DNA of 64,000 nt from Myxococcales bacterium (GTDB lineage Bacteria; Myxococcota; Myxococcia; Myxococcales; Myxococcaceae). The first letter of the stretch is position 1; each line of letters begins with the position of its first letter. The notes under the pieces were generated by a model, which did not search any database, had not been told where the DNA came from, and was given only the letters and a program-made list of their open reading frames with translations. Position numbers and translations under genes: made by a program. Below, piece by piece: positions 1-7,109 of the stretch. The DNA lies in NCBI GenBank assembly GCA_016191815.1, contig JACPVI010000028.1, positions 17,040 through 81,039 on the forward strand, in the 5' to 3' direction.

Positions 1-1154
1 CGAGCGCAGGCGCCCTCTTCAGCGCTCTCGCCGCACCGGCCACCGCGAGCGGGAGGAGGAGGAGGGAGACTCCGAGCAGATCCACCGTCCAGTCGAGGTA
101 GCGGAAGAGCGGCTGCGACTCCGCCGCGAGGGCCATCAGCGGGTCGCCTCCGAGGAGATGCGACGAGGCGCGTAAGGCCTGCCAGCCCATCGCGGCGATG
201 GCCACCGCGGTCGGCGCGAGCGCCCATGGACGCAAGCAGCGGGTGAGTCCTTCTCCCGCTCGCGGGAGAGGGGATGGGGTGAGGGCCGCCACCAGCCCGA
301 AGCAGCCGATCGCCAGCACCGGCGGGAAGGAGGACAACTCCACGTACTCCAAAGAGGCTAGCCGGCCGAAGAGCGCCGCGCCGAGCCAGAGCGACAGCGC
401 CGCCGACGTGCCGCACCACACCGCCGCCCGGGAGATGTTCCCCCTCCGTTCCCGCGCAACCACCGCCGCGAGCGCCAGGCCCGCCGCCGCGCACGGGATC
501 AGCGCCACCGTGAGCGTGGTGAGGAGCCTCGAGGCGCCGAGCAAGAGCCCGGCCAGCACCGCCGCGCGCAACTCTCCACCGGCCGCCGCCGGCAACTCCC
601 CGCTGGCCGCCTTGCACAAGCCTCCACCCACCGCCCGCGCGAGCAGCACCGCCAGCGCCGCCGCCAGAAAGGGCTCGTGCACATGATGGTCGGCGTTCCC
701 CAGCGCGCTGGACTCGATCGACACCGGGATCAGCGCCAGCCCCAGCATCGCCACCAGCGCCGTCGCTCCGCCGTACGTCCGCCGCGCGAGGACCCCTACG
801 AGCAGCAACTCGGCCATCGCCACCAGCGGGCCCACGAAGGCCGCGCCCGCCTCGGGGCCGCGCGAGCCGGAAAGCCACACCGCCGCCGTGACCAGCCAGG
901 TGTGGAGCGGCGGCCAGTAGATTCGCGCCCCCTCGGGGAAGTTGACGTAGGCGTCGAACGAGGCGAAGCCGGGGAAAGAGGTGAGCTGTAAGAGCGCGAA
1001 GCGGACGTAGTAGTGCGAGTCGGTGGGCTTGAGGAAGACGCCGCCAGCGGTGAGCACGTTGCCGATGCCCGCCAGCCGGGCCCAGAGCGCCACGAGCGCC
1101 AGAGCCGCCGCCGCCGCCCAGAACGGACCCGGACGGTCGAGGCGGCCAGTCACT
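1..1154 (-). CDS. STT3-type (GT66-like) integral membrane glycosyltransferase, C-terminus beyond the window
   Basis: The frame is open from a GTG at 1154 to the window edge (about 384 residues) and has no stop. It is strongly hydrophobic, with a first membrane helix at residues 10-30. Two features match the oligosaccharyltransferase STT3/PglB/AglB fold: an acidic loop after helix 1 (TDSHYYVRFAL, Asp45) followed by the FDAYVNFPEGARIYWPP stretch at 66-82, and the DHH motif at 155-157 (GNADHHVHE). In the family these loops hold the metal and lipid-linked donor. It would act in the inner membrane, transferring a sugar or glycan from a polyprenyl carrier to a periplasmic acceptor. The C-terminal WWDYG-bearing domain is not in view, so whether the substrate is a protein is open. 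A palindromic repeat is embedded in frame near residue 295. No strong ribosome site precedes the GTG, so the start is tentative. Confidence 0.72.
249..283. repeat. Palindromic intragenic repeat, copy A
   Basis: A CTCCCGC...GCGGGAG hairpin is followed by a GGGGTGAG tail. On the minus strand it encodes the insert TPSPLPRAGEG inside the STT3-like protein. Related copies lie at 51604-51638 and 58439-58474, and a looser one at 7082-7101. The peptide falls between membrane segments, where an insertion would be tolerated. Confidence 0.6.
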
Positions 1155-1276
1155 TCCGGTCTACCCCCGCGCCGCGCCGCATCGCCGCGCGACTATAACC
1201 CGCCTGCCAGTTGACTCCCGGGGTGGGGATTCTGGCGGTGCGTTCGCTTCCCGGCCAATATACTCCCCGCGAACTC

Positions 1277-2611
1277 ATGGAAGGCCGCCTGGTTCTCAAG
1301 GGCTGCAGCATCTTCCGCGCGGACGGCCGCGTCCGGGCGGGAATGGCGATCCTCGTCCAGGGCACCCGCGTCTCGAAAGTGGCCCCGGACGAGGAGATTC
1401 CCACCTTGCCCGGCGACTGGGAGGTCTCCTGCCGCGGGCGGTTGGTGACTTCGGGCCTGGTCGACTGCCACGCCCACCTCGTCGGAGGACAGGTCGCTCC
1501 CCTCTCGGGCGACCTCATGCTGCGTCCCCCCGCGGCGCGGCTGGAGCTGCGGCACCGGATCGAGCGCGACCTCTCGTCGGCCGAGGTGGAGGCGCTGACC
1601 GCCTTCGCCCTCGCCCGCGCGCTCCGCTCGGGAGTTACCATGTCCGTGGAGCTGCTCCACGCGCCCAAGGCGGTCGGAGACTCGCTCGCCGTCCAGGCTC
1701 GCACCGCCGAGCGGCTCGGTGCCCGGCTCGTCAACAGCCACGCGAGCTCCAGCGCCCTCGGCGAGGCGGCGGCGCTCGAGCAGCTCGAGGCCAACGCCCA
1801 CTACGCGCGCGAGCGGAAGGGACATTCGCTGGTGCGAGGGGCCCTGGGCTTCCATTCCTCGCACCTGTGCGACGACGAGCTTTTGCGGAGACTCGGCCGC
1901 GCCCGAGAAGAGATCGGCGTCGGAGTCCACTGCCATCTGGCGGAGAACGACGACGACCTCACCGTCACCTACAGCCGTTACGGCAAGCGGGTGGTCAACC
2001 GCCTCGACTATTTCGGGCTGCTCGGACCAGGAGCGGTGGCCGCGCACGCCCGCGCCATCGACCGCAGCGAGGCGCAGCGGTTGGCGAAGAGCCGCACCGT
2101 GGTGGCGCTGAGCGCCCGGGAGTCCTTGGCCGAGGCCAGCTGGGGCGGAACGGAGGCCCTGCTCGCCCACCAGGGGTTGGTCGGCCTGGGCACCGGCGGC
2201 TGCGGCACCCTCTGGGAGGAGCTGCACGCGGCACTCACCGGCGTGATCGCCCTCGCGCGCTCCGGGAGGCTGCTCGACCCCGATGGGCTCCTCGCGCAGC
2301 TCTTCGTCGGCGGGCCGGCGGAGCTCTGCTCGATGCTCTTCGGGGCTCCCTCGGGCAGCGTGGAGGACGGCAGCTTGGCCGACCTGGTGGTGTTCGACCA
2401 CGTCCCCTCCACCGTGGGCGATGGCGGAAGCGCGCCCCACCTGCTCCAGCAGCTCGGGCAGGCGCCGGTGGCCTGGACCGTGGTGGGCGGGAGAGTGACG
2501 GTCCGCGAAGGGCAACTTTTGGGAGCCGACTACCTCGAGCTGGCCCGCGAGGCCGCCCGCGCCCTGGAGAGCGCTTGGTCGCGCGCGGACACCCTGCCTC
2601 CCCCCGCGTGA
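1277..2611 (+). CDS. SsnA-like amidohydrolase lacking the usual metal-ligand Asp
   Basis: This is a 444-aa TIM-barrel amidohydrolase of the chlorohydrolase/SsnA type. The metal-binding CHAHL (after GLVDCH), the HCHLAENDDD segment with the family's SRYGKRVV sequence, and AAHAR are all present, and the tail has the typical small beta domain (GSVEDGSLADLVVFDH). SsnA proteins are linked to purine and selenium-dependent hydroxylase metabolism, but the substrate is unknown. The segment normally reading GLGTDG, whose Asp binds the metal and activates water, reads GLGTGG here, and the downstream HNPxSN motif is replaced by ALSARES. Catalysis may therefore be altered or lost. The ATG at 1277 was chosen because homology starts there; an upstream in-frame ATG at 1211 would add an unconserved stretch. 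The stop overlaps the next gene's GTG, which indicates translational coupling. Confidence 0.75.
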   Translation: MEGRLVLKGCSIFRADGRVRAGMAILVQGTRVSKVAPDEEIPTLPGDWEVSCRGRLVTSGLVDCHAHLVGGQVAPLSGDLMLRPPAARLELRHRIERDLSSAEVEALTAFALARALRSGVTMSVELLHAPKAVGDSLAVQARTAERLGARLVNSHASSSALGEAAALEQLEANAHYARERKGHSLVRGALGFHSSHLCDDELLRRLGRAREEIGVGVHCHLAENDDDLTVTYSRYGKRVVNRLDYFGLLGPGAVAAHARAIDRSEAQRLAKSRTVVALSARESLAEASWGGTEALLAHQGLVGLGTGGCGTLWEELHAALTGVIALARSGRLLDPDGLLAQLFVGGPAELCSMLFGAPSGSVEDGSLADLVVFDHVPSTVGDGGSAPHLLQQLGQAPVAWTVVGGRVTVREGQLLGADYLELAREAARALESAWSRADTLPPPA

Positions 2612-3579
2612 CGCTCAGCCAGCAGTTCTCCGCCGCCGCCTCGCGCCGCCGCTTCGGCGAGCGCACCACCGCCTACCGGCTGGTGAACGGCGAGGGAGAT
2701 GGCCTTCCCGGCATCGCGGTGGACTGGTTCGACGGGGTGGCCGTGCTCAGCCTGTATCGGCTGCTCAGCTCCCAGGAGGAAGCGGCCATCGCCGACGCTT
2801 TGATGCAGGCATGTGGCCCGCGGTCCTTGTACCTCAAGAGGCGCCCCAAGGAGGCGAAGCGCTCCGCGGTAGAGCTGTCGCGCGTCGCGCCGGAATCACC
2901 GTTCCGCGGAGAGCCGGTGGAGGCCCTGGTGGTGCGCGAGGAGGGACTCGCCTTCGAGATCAGGCCTCCCAACGGGCTTTCGGTGGGCCTGTACCTCGAC
3001 TCCCGCGAGGCTCGCCGGTTCGTCCGGGAGCACGCCGGCGGCCGGACGGTGCTCAACTGCTTCGCCTACACCTGCGGCTTCGGCGTGGCGGCGCTGGCGG
3101 GAGGGGCCACCCGAGCGGTGAACGTGGATCTGTCGCGGCGGGCCTTGGAGTGGGGCCGCCGCAACGCCGAGCTGAACGCCCTCCCCGAGGGGCGCTCGGA
3201 CTACCTCGCCGGGGATGTGATGGAGTGGCTCTCCAGGCTTCGAAAGCGCGGGGAGGCCTTCGACCTCTTGGTGCTGGACCCGCCTTCGTTCGCCACCTCC
3301 GGCAAGAGGCCCTTCTCGGCCGCCCGGGACTACGGGCGCCTTTTGGAGCTGGCCGAGAAGGTGGTCGCCCGAGGAGGGCTGATCCTCGCCTCCTGCAACC
3401 TCACCTCGCTTCGGCGCAGGGAGCTCGAGCGGACGGTGCTCGGCGCCCTCCATGGGTGCGGCCGCCCTGCGAAGGTGCTCGCCCGGCTGGCCGCCCCCGC
3501 GATGGACTTCCCCACTCGTGGCGAGGGGCCGCTCAAGGTGCTGGGGGTGCGCCTCGATGCCGGCGCTGCTGGAAGCTAG
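2608..3579 (+). CDS. Class I SAM-dependent RNA methyltransferase, RlmI family without PUA domain
   Basis: A 323-aa protein of the RlmI (YccW) family of 23S rRNA 5-methylcytosine methyltransferases. The family hallmark RLVNGEGDGLPGIAVDWF lies at about residues 20-40. It is followed by the SAM-binding motif I (VLNCFAYTCGFGVAALA), the motif IV DPPSF and an ASCN segment that retains the conserved Cys near the C-terminus. RlmI is normally about 390 aa and starts with an RNA-binding PUA domain. Here the protein begins directly at the central domain, so that domain is absent. The GTG start overlaps the TGA of the amidohydrolase (GTGA). No function links the two genes beyond this coupling. RNA methylation is likely, but the exact target base is inferred only. 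Confidence 0.82.
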   Translation: MTLSQQFSAAASRRRFGERTTAYRLVNGEGDGLPGIAVDWFDGVAVLSLYRLLSSQEEAAIADALMQACGPRSLYLKRRPKEAKRSAVELSRVAPESPFRGEPVEALVVREEGLAFEIRPPNGLSVGLYLDSREARRFVREHAGGRTVLNCFAYTCGFGVAALAGGATRAVNVDLSRRALEWGRRNAELNALPEGRSDYLAGDVMEWLSRLRKRGEAFDLLVLDPPSFATSGKRPFSAARDYGRLLELAEKVVARGGLILASCNLTSLRRRELERTVLGALHGCGRPAKVLARLAAPAMDFPTRGEGPLKVLGVRLDAGAAGS

Positions 3580-3615
3580 GTGGAGCGCCGGACGGGCGAT
3601 ATCCTCGGAAGGCAG

Positions 3616-4833
3616 ATGCCGGTAGCCCAGCAGACGAGCCCCCGCCGGGACGCGGTTCGCTTCGGGAAGTACACGCTCGTGGACCGCATCGCGGTGGGCG
3701 GGATGGCGGAGATCTTCCTCGCCCGCCAGGCCGGCCTGGAGGGCTTCGAGAAGACCATCGTCATCAAGCGGATCCGGCCGCACCTGTCCAAGCAGGCCAG
3801 CTTCGTGAAGATGTTCCTCAACGAGGCGAAGCTCGCCGCCCAGCTCAACCACCCGAACATCGTGCAGATCTACGATCTCGGGAAGATCGGCGAGAGCTAC
3901 TTCATCGCCATGGAGTACATCTTCGGCCGGGACATGCGGAGGGTGATCCCCAAGGCCGACTCGATGGGGATCCCCTTCCCCATGGTGTACGCGCTGAAGA
4001 TCGCCTCCTCGGTGTGCGAGGGGCTCTACTACGCCCACCAGAAGGTGGACATGTACGGCAACCCGCTGAACATCGTCCACCGCGACGTGACGCCGGAGAA
4101 CATCTTCGTCTCCTTCGACGGCACGGTGAAGGTGCTCGACTTCGGCATCGCCAAGGCGGCAAACCAGATCGAGCAGACCCGGGCAGGGGAGATCAAGGGG
4201 AAGCTCAGCTACATGAGCCCAGAGCAGTGCATGGGCAAGCCGCTCGACTGCCGGAGCGACCTCTTCTCCTTGGGAGTGGTCCTCTACGAGTGGATCACCG
4301 GCTTCAAGCTGTTCACCGGCGAGTCCGAGGTGGCCATCCTCAAGAGCATCACCGAGGGGAAGATCTACGCGCCCTCGTACTTCAAGGCCGACATCCCGGA
4401 GGCGGTCGAGGCGATCCTGATGAAGTCGTTGGACAAGGATCGCGACCGGCGGTACCAGACCGCCTGGGACATGCAGTACGACATCGACCAGTTCTTGTCC
4501 CAGTACGAGTTCACGCCCTCCAACATCCACCTGTCGAACTTCCTCAAGCAGCTCTTCTTCGACGAGATGGAGGAGGAGAAGGCGCGGCTCGCCGAGCGGG
4601 ACGGCGAGGCTTCCGACGAGCCGGAGGAGATCATCTCGAACCTCGAGCCCTTGCTGGTCCAGGCCGAGAAGCCCGGCGAAGACACCACGCGGCAGAGATC
4701 CCAGGAGCGCGCGCTGGCCCTTGCGATGGAGCCGGCGGAGCTGGCGCAGCTCATGGAGATCGCCCAGCGAAACGGAGTGACGGTTCAGGCGCTGGTGCAA
4801 GAAGTGCTGCGCGGCTGGCTCAAGTTCCGCTGA
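3616..4833 (+). CDS. Cytosolic eukaryote-type Ser/Thr protein kinase
   Basis: A 405-aa protein with a full Hanks-type kinase domain: glycine loop AVGGMAEIF, ATP-binding Lys51 (VIKRIRP), catalytic HRDVTPEN with Asp157, DFG at 175-177, and the SYMSPEQ activation segment. No transmembrane helix is visible, so it is cytoplasmic. The kinase domain ends near residue 290. The remaining tail is acidic (EEEKARLAERDGEASDEPEE) and finishes in a short helical region. Kinases with HRDVxPxN catalytic loops are abundant in myxobacteria, where they regulate development and secretion. The partner cannot be told from context, because the neighbours are an rRNA methyltransferase and an unknown membrane protein. 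The ATG at 3616 has GGAAGG just upstream; a GTG at 3580, directly after the previous stop, would add 12 residues. Confidence 0.9.
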   Translation: MPVAQQTSPRRDAVRFGKYTLVDRIAVGGMAEIFLARQAGLEGFEKTIVIKRIRPHLSKQASFVKMFLNEAKLAAQLNHPNIVQIYDLGKIGESYFIAMEYIFGRDMRRVIPKADSMGIPFPMVYALKIASSVCEGLYYAHQKVDMYGNPLNIVHRDVTPENIFVSFDGTVKVLDFGIAKAANQIEQTRAGEIKGKLSYMSPEQCMGKPLDCRSDLFSLGVVLYEWITGFKLFTGESEVAILKSITEGKIYAPSYFKADIPEAVEAILMKSLDKDRDRRYQTAWDMQYDIDQFLSQYEFTPSNIHLSNFLKQLFFDEMEEEKARLAERDGEASDEPEEIISNLEPLLVQAEKPGEDTTRQRSQERALALAMEPAELAQLMEIAQRNGVTVQALVQEVLRGWLKFR

Positions 4834-4836
4834 GCT

Positions 4837-5262
4837 TCAAGCGCGTCCAGGAGGTCGCTTCCACTGGGCGCGGGCCCTGCTCGCCAGGCCCGCCCGGCCG
4901 TGCCAGCGGAGATCGTGCACCGAGCCCGAGCCGCGGAGGACGCCGCCGGAGTCCGAGCGGATCTGCAGGGCGGGGCTGTCGGGGAGCGGCTCGGATTCGA
5001 CGGTCACCTCCCACTGCTCGCCGCGGCCGAGGCAGCAGAGGGTCATCCGCAGGCGGGAGCCGGGCAGCGGCATCGCCAGCTCGCAGCGGCTCCGCTCCGA
5101 TGGAAGCGGGGGAGGAGTGCGGAGCGGCGGCAGCCGGAAGCTGACCCAGCGAGACGGATCGTCCGGCGGGTCCTTTGGGACGCGGTCGTTGACCAGGAAC
5201 ATGAGCGAGGCGACCAGGGCGATCCCGCTCGAGCAGAGCATGAGGAAGACGTCGGCCGGCAT
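4837..5262 (-). CDS. Small protein with N-terminal membrane anchor, unknown function
   Basis: A 141-aa protein beginning MPADVFLMLCSSGIALVASL, a single hydrophobic helix of about 20 residues, followed by a Pro-rich linker and a basic C-terminal half. I recognise no family. The ATG overlaps the stop of the upstream L,D-transpeptidase remnant in a TGATG arrangement, so the two were once an operon and this gene was translated by coupling to its neighbour. It is convergent with the kinase, with three bases between the stops. Because the upstream gene is broken, expression of this gene may now be weak. The GC3-biased frame supports real coding, but the function is unknown. Confidence 0.5.
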   Translation of the reverse strand: MPADVFLMLCSSGIALVASLMFLVNDRVPKDPPDDPSRWVSFRLPPLRTPPPLPSERSRCELAMPLPGSRLRMTLCCLGRGEQWEVTVESEPLPDSPALQIRSDSGGVLRGSGSVHDLRWHGRAGLASRARAQWKRPPGRA

Positions 5263-5474
5263 CAGAACAAGACCACCATGGTCCCTTCGGGGACTCGATC
5301 GAAGAGCGCCTGGATGTCGCCCAGGTGCATCACGACGCACCCCCAAGACAACTGGTAGCCGCCGTCAGTTCCGTCCCACTCGCTGGCCCAGCCATCGAAC
5401 GGCGAGGTGCCTCCATCTGCCTCGGCCAGGGCGGCGGGTGCGCCGAGGGCGACGAGGACTGCGGCGGCGAAGAC
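5262..5474 (-). pseudogene. Remnant of a secreted L,D-transpeptidase (YkuD) gene
   Basis: An uninterrupted frame of 70 codons encodes a signal-peptide-like stretch (VFAAAVLVALGAPAALAEA) followed at once by the catalytic end of a YkuD domain: SWGCVVMHLGDIQALF, then RVPEGTMVVLF and a stop. The family signature is SxGCxR with a nucleophilic Cys; here Arg is replaced by Val. There is no ATG, GTG or TTG in frame upstream. The frame runs into the 92-bp element at 5480-5571 and meets a stop inside it. The YkuD domain is also much too short (about 50 of 130 residues). L,D-transpeptidases cross-link peptidoglycan in the periplasm; this copy can hardly do so. Decay through an internal deletion plus insertion of the element at the start codon is the likely history. 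Confidence 0.6.
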
Positions 5475-5479
5475 ATGGT

Positions 5480-5571
5480 AATCGTCAACGTTACGATTGC
5501 GGTTGCCTGCGCCAATCGCCCTAGATTGTTACTGAATCTTCCTGGTTCCGGTAATCGTAACGTTTACGATT
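5480..5571. mobile_element. 92-bp terminal-inverted-repeat element (MITE-like), copy 1
   Basis: The ends are AATCGTCAACGTTACGATT (5480-5498) and AATCGTAACGTTTACGATT (5553-5571), a 19-bp inverted repeat with one mismatch. Each end is itself nearly palindromic around AACGTT. Total length is 92 bp, identical to the copy at 63409-63500, which lies in the opposite orientation. Compared in the same orientation, the 54-bp interiors match at 36 positions. There is no coding capacity and no clear target-site duplication. The element sits at the broken start of the L,D-transpeptidase gene and about 80 bp upstream of truA. Confidence 0.7.
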
Positions 5572-5650
5572 ATCGCGCACCTGCAGGCCCCACCCCAGCC
5601 TGGCCTCGAGCACGCTCAGGCCACGTCGGCAGAGTACCCAGGACGAAACG

Positions 5651-6424
5651 ATGCCTCGGATCAAGCTGACACTGGAGTATGAGGGCACCGCCTACGTGGG
5701 CTGGCAGGTCCAGCCGAACGGCCCCTCGGTCCAGGAGCTCGTCGAGGCGGCGCTCGCCGAACTGCTTGGAGGAAGAGTCCGGGTGGAAGCGGCGGGGCGG
5801 ACGGACGCCGGTGTGCACGCACTCGGCCAGGTCGCCTGTTTCACCTCTCCTCGTGAGCTGCCTCTCACGGCGTACACCCTGGGCCTCAACGGGCTGCTGC
5901 CGGAGGACATCGCTGTGCTCCGCGCGGAAGAGGTGCCGCCGGACTTCGATCCTCGCCGCTGGTCGCTGGGGAAGCGGTACCGCTATCTCATCAGCAACCG
6001 CCGGGGCCGCTCGCCTCTGCGCCGGCGAACGCACTGGGAGCTCTTCCAACCGCTGGACTTGGTGGCGATGCGCGAGGCGGCCGCTTGCCTCGTGGGCCGA
6101 TACGACTTCTCCTCCTTCCGCGCCGCGGTCTGCCAGGCCAAGCACCCCGTGCGCGAGATCAGAGCCCTCGCGATTGAGGGCGCCTCCGGCGACGAGCTGT
6201 CCGTCACCGTGGATGGAACCGCCTTCCTCAGGCACATGGTTCGGAACCTCGTCGGCAGCCTGGCCGAAGTGGGAAAGGGCAGGCGGCCGATCGGATGGAT
6301 GGCGGAGGTGCTCGAAGCACGGGACCGCACCCGCTCGGGCCCTACCGCCCCGGCGCACGGGCTGTACCTGGTGGAAGTCTTCTACGGGCAAGGTCGCCCG
6401 CAGCGACTGGTAGAGGAAGACTGA
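5651..6424 (+). CDS. truA: tRNA pseudouridine synthase A
   Basis: A 257-aa enzyme that isomerises uridines 38-40 of the tRNA anticodon arm to pseudouridine. The catalytic motif GRTDAGVHALGQ contains the invariant Asp52. Other family blocks are YEGTAYVGWQVQPN near the N-terminus, KRYRYLI in the middle, HDFSSF-like YDFSSF, and FLRHMVRNLVGSL towards the C-terminus. Length is normal for bacterial TruA (about 250-270). The ATG at 5651 was chosen because the family's first strand (IKLTLEYEG) follows directly. It stands alone between the 92-bp element and a small membrane protein, and a promoter in or next to that element is possible but not shown. Confidence 0.95.
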   Translation: MPRIKLTLEYEGTAYVGWQVQPNGPSVQELVEAALAELLGGRVRVEAAGRTDAGVHALGQVACFTSPRELPLTAYTLGLNGLLPEDIAVLRAEEVPPDFDPRRWSLGKRYRYLISNRRGRSPLRRRTHWELFQPLDLVAMREAAACLVGRYDFSSFRAAVCQAKHPVREIRALAIEGASGDELSVTVDGTAFLRHMVRNLVGSLAEVGKGRRPIGWMAEVLEARDRTRSGPTAPAHGLYLVEVFYGQGRPQRLVEED

Positions 6425-6448
6425 GCCGGTCGAGTACTCTGCGGAGGC

Positions 6449-7060
6449 GTGGTGGAGCGTCGAAAGGGCCTGCTCGAGCCGGTCAGGAACCGCGTGCGCC
6501 GGCTCCAGCTCACCGTCGGGCTCGGATTCGCGGCGGTGGTGGTGGGCTCTATTGTCTCCGCGAGCCTGACCGGCTGGCTCGGGCCGCTGGTGCGGCAGGC
6601 GGGCTCGGCATGGCTCGCCATCTTCGCCCACGCGCTGGTTTCCCGCCTATGGGTATACGGAGTGCTCCCAGGCCTCTGCTACGCCTCGGCGCGCGCCTTC
6701 GACCTCAGGCCGTGGCGAACCGCCATCGGATCGGCTCTGACCGGAGAGGTCTTCGTGGTCGGCGTCAACCTCGCCACCGGCGGAATGGAGGAGCCGTTCC
6801 GAAACTGGCTCGACCTTTCGCTCAGGCTCCTCTCGCTCGCGGCCGGCGTTGTCCTCGGCCGGTGGGCGGTGCTCAAAGGGCGCTCGGCGGCGCAGAGGGC
6901 GCACGAGCGGGCCGCGCAGGCGGCGGAGGCGCGGAAGGCCCAGTATGAGGAGTTCGCTGCGGAGGCGGCCAGGCTCGCCGCCCGGCGAGAGGAGAAGCCG
7001 ATCTCTCCAGCTTCGGAGGCGCCCACGGAGGCCAAGAAGGACGGGACCGGGACAGGATGA
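6449..7060 (+). CDS. Membrane protein with C-terminal coiled coil, unknown function
   Basis: A 203-aa protein with a basic N-terminus (MVERRKGLLEPVRNRVRRL), about four hydrophobic segments (near residues 20-42, 50-75, 92-108 and 125-142) and a charged Ala/Glu/Arg-rich helix from 145 to 185, probably a cytoplasmic coiled coil. I do not recognise a family. It follows truA by 24 bp. A GGAGG at 6443-6447 precedes two tandem GTG codons; the second (6452) has the better spacing, so the true start may be one codon later. It is convergent with clpB. Confidence 0.6.
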   Translation: MVERRKGLLEPVRNRVRRLQLTVGLGFAAVVVGSIVSASLTGWLGPLVRQAGSAWLAIFAHALVSRLWVYGVLPGLCYASARAFDLRPWRTAIGSALTGEVFVVGVNLATGGMEEPFRNWLDLSLRLLSLAAGVVLGRWAVLKGRSAAQRAHERAAQAAEARKAQYEEFAAEAARLAARREEKPISPASEAPTEAKKDGTGTG

Positions 7061-7081
7061 ACGGCGCCCTCCCCCTTTCCT

Positions 7082-7101
7082 TCTCCCGCACGCCCGGGAG
7101 A
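7082..7101. terminator. Possible bidirectional hairpin between convergent genes
   Basis: TCTCCCG and CGGGAGA form a 7-bp stem with a 6-base loop between the stops of the small membrane protein and clpB. No T-tract follows, so intrinsic termination is weakly supported. It may instead be a shortened member of the palindromic repeat family seen at 249, 51604 and 58439. Confidence 0.3.
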
Positions 7102-7109
7102 GAGGTGGA

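Noticed and set aside
198..686. A plus-strand open frame of 162 codons
   Set aside because: Low-complexity Ala/Ser/Arg sequence antisense to the STT3-like gene, which has recognisable motifs.
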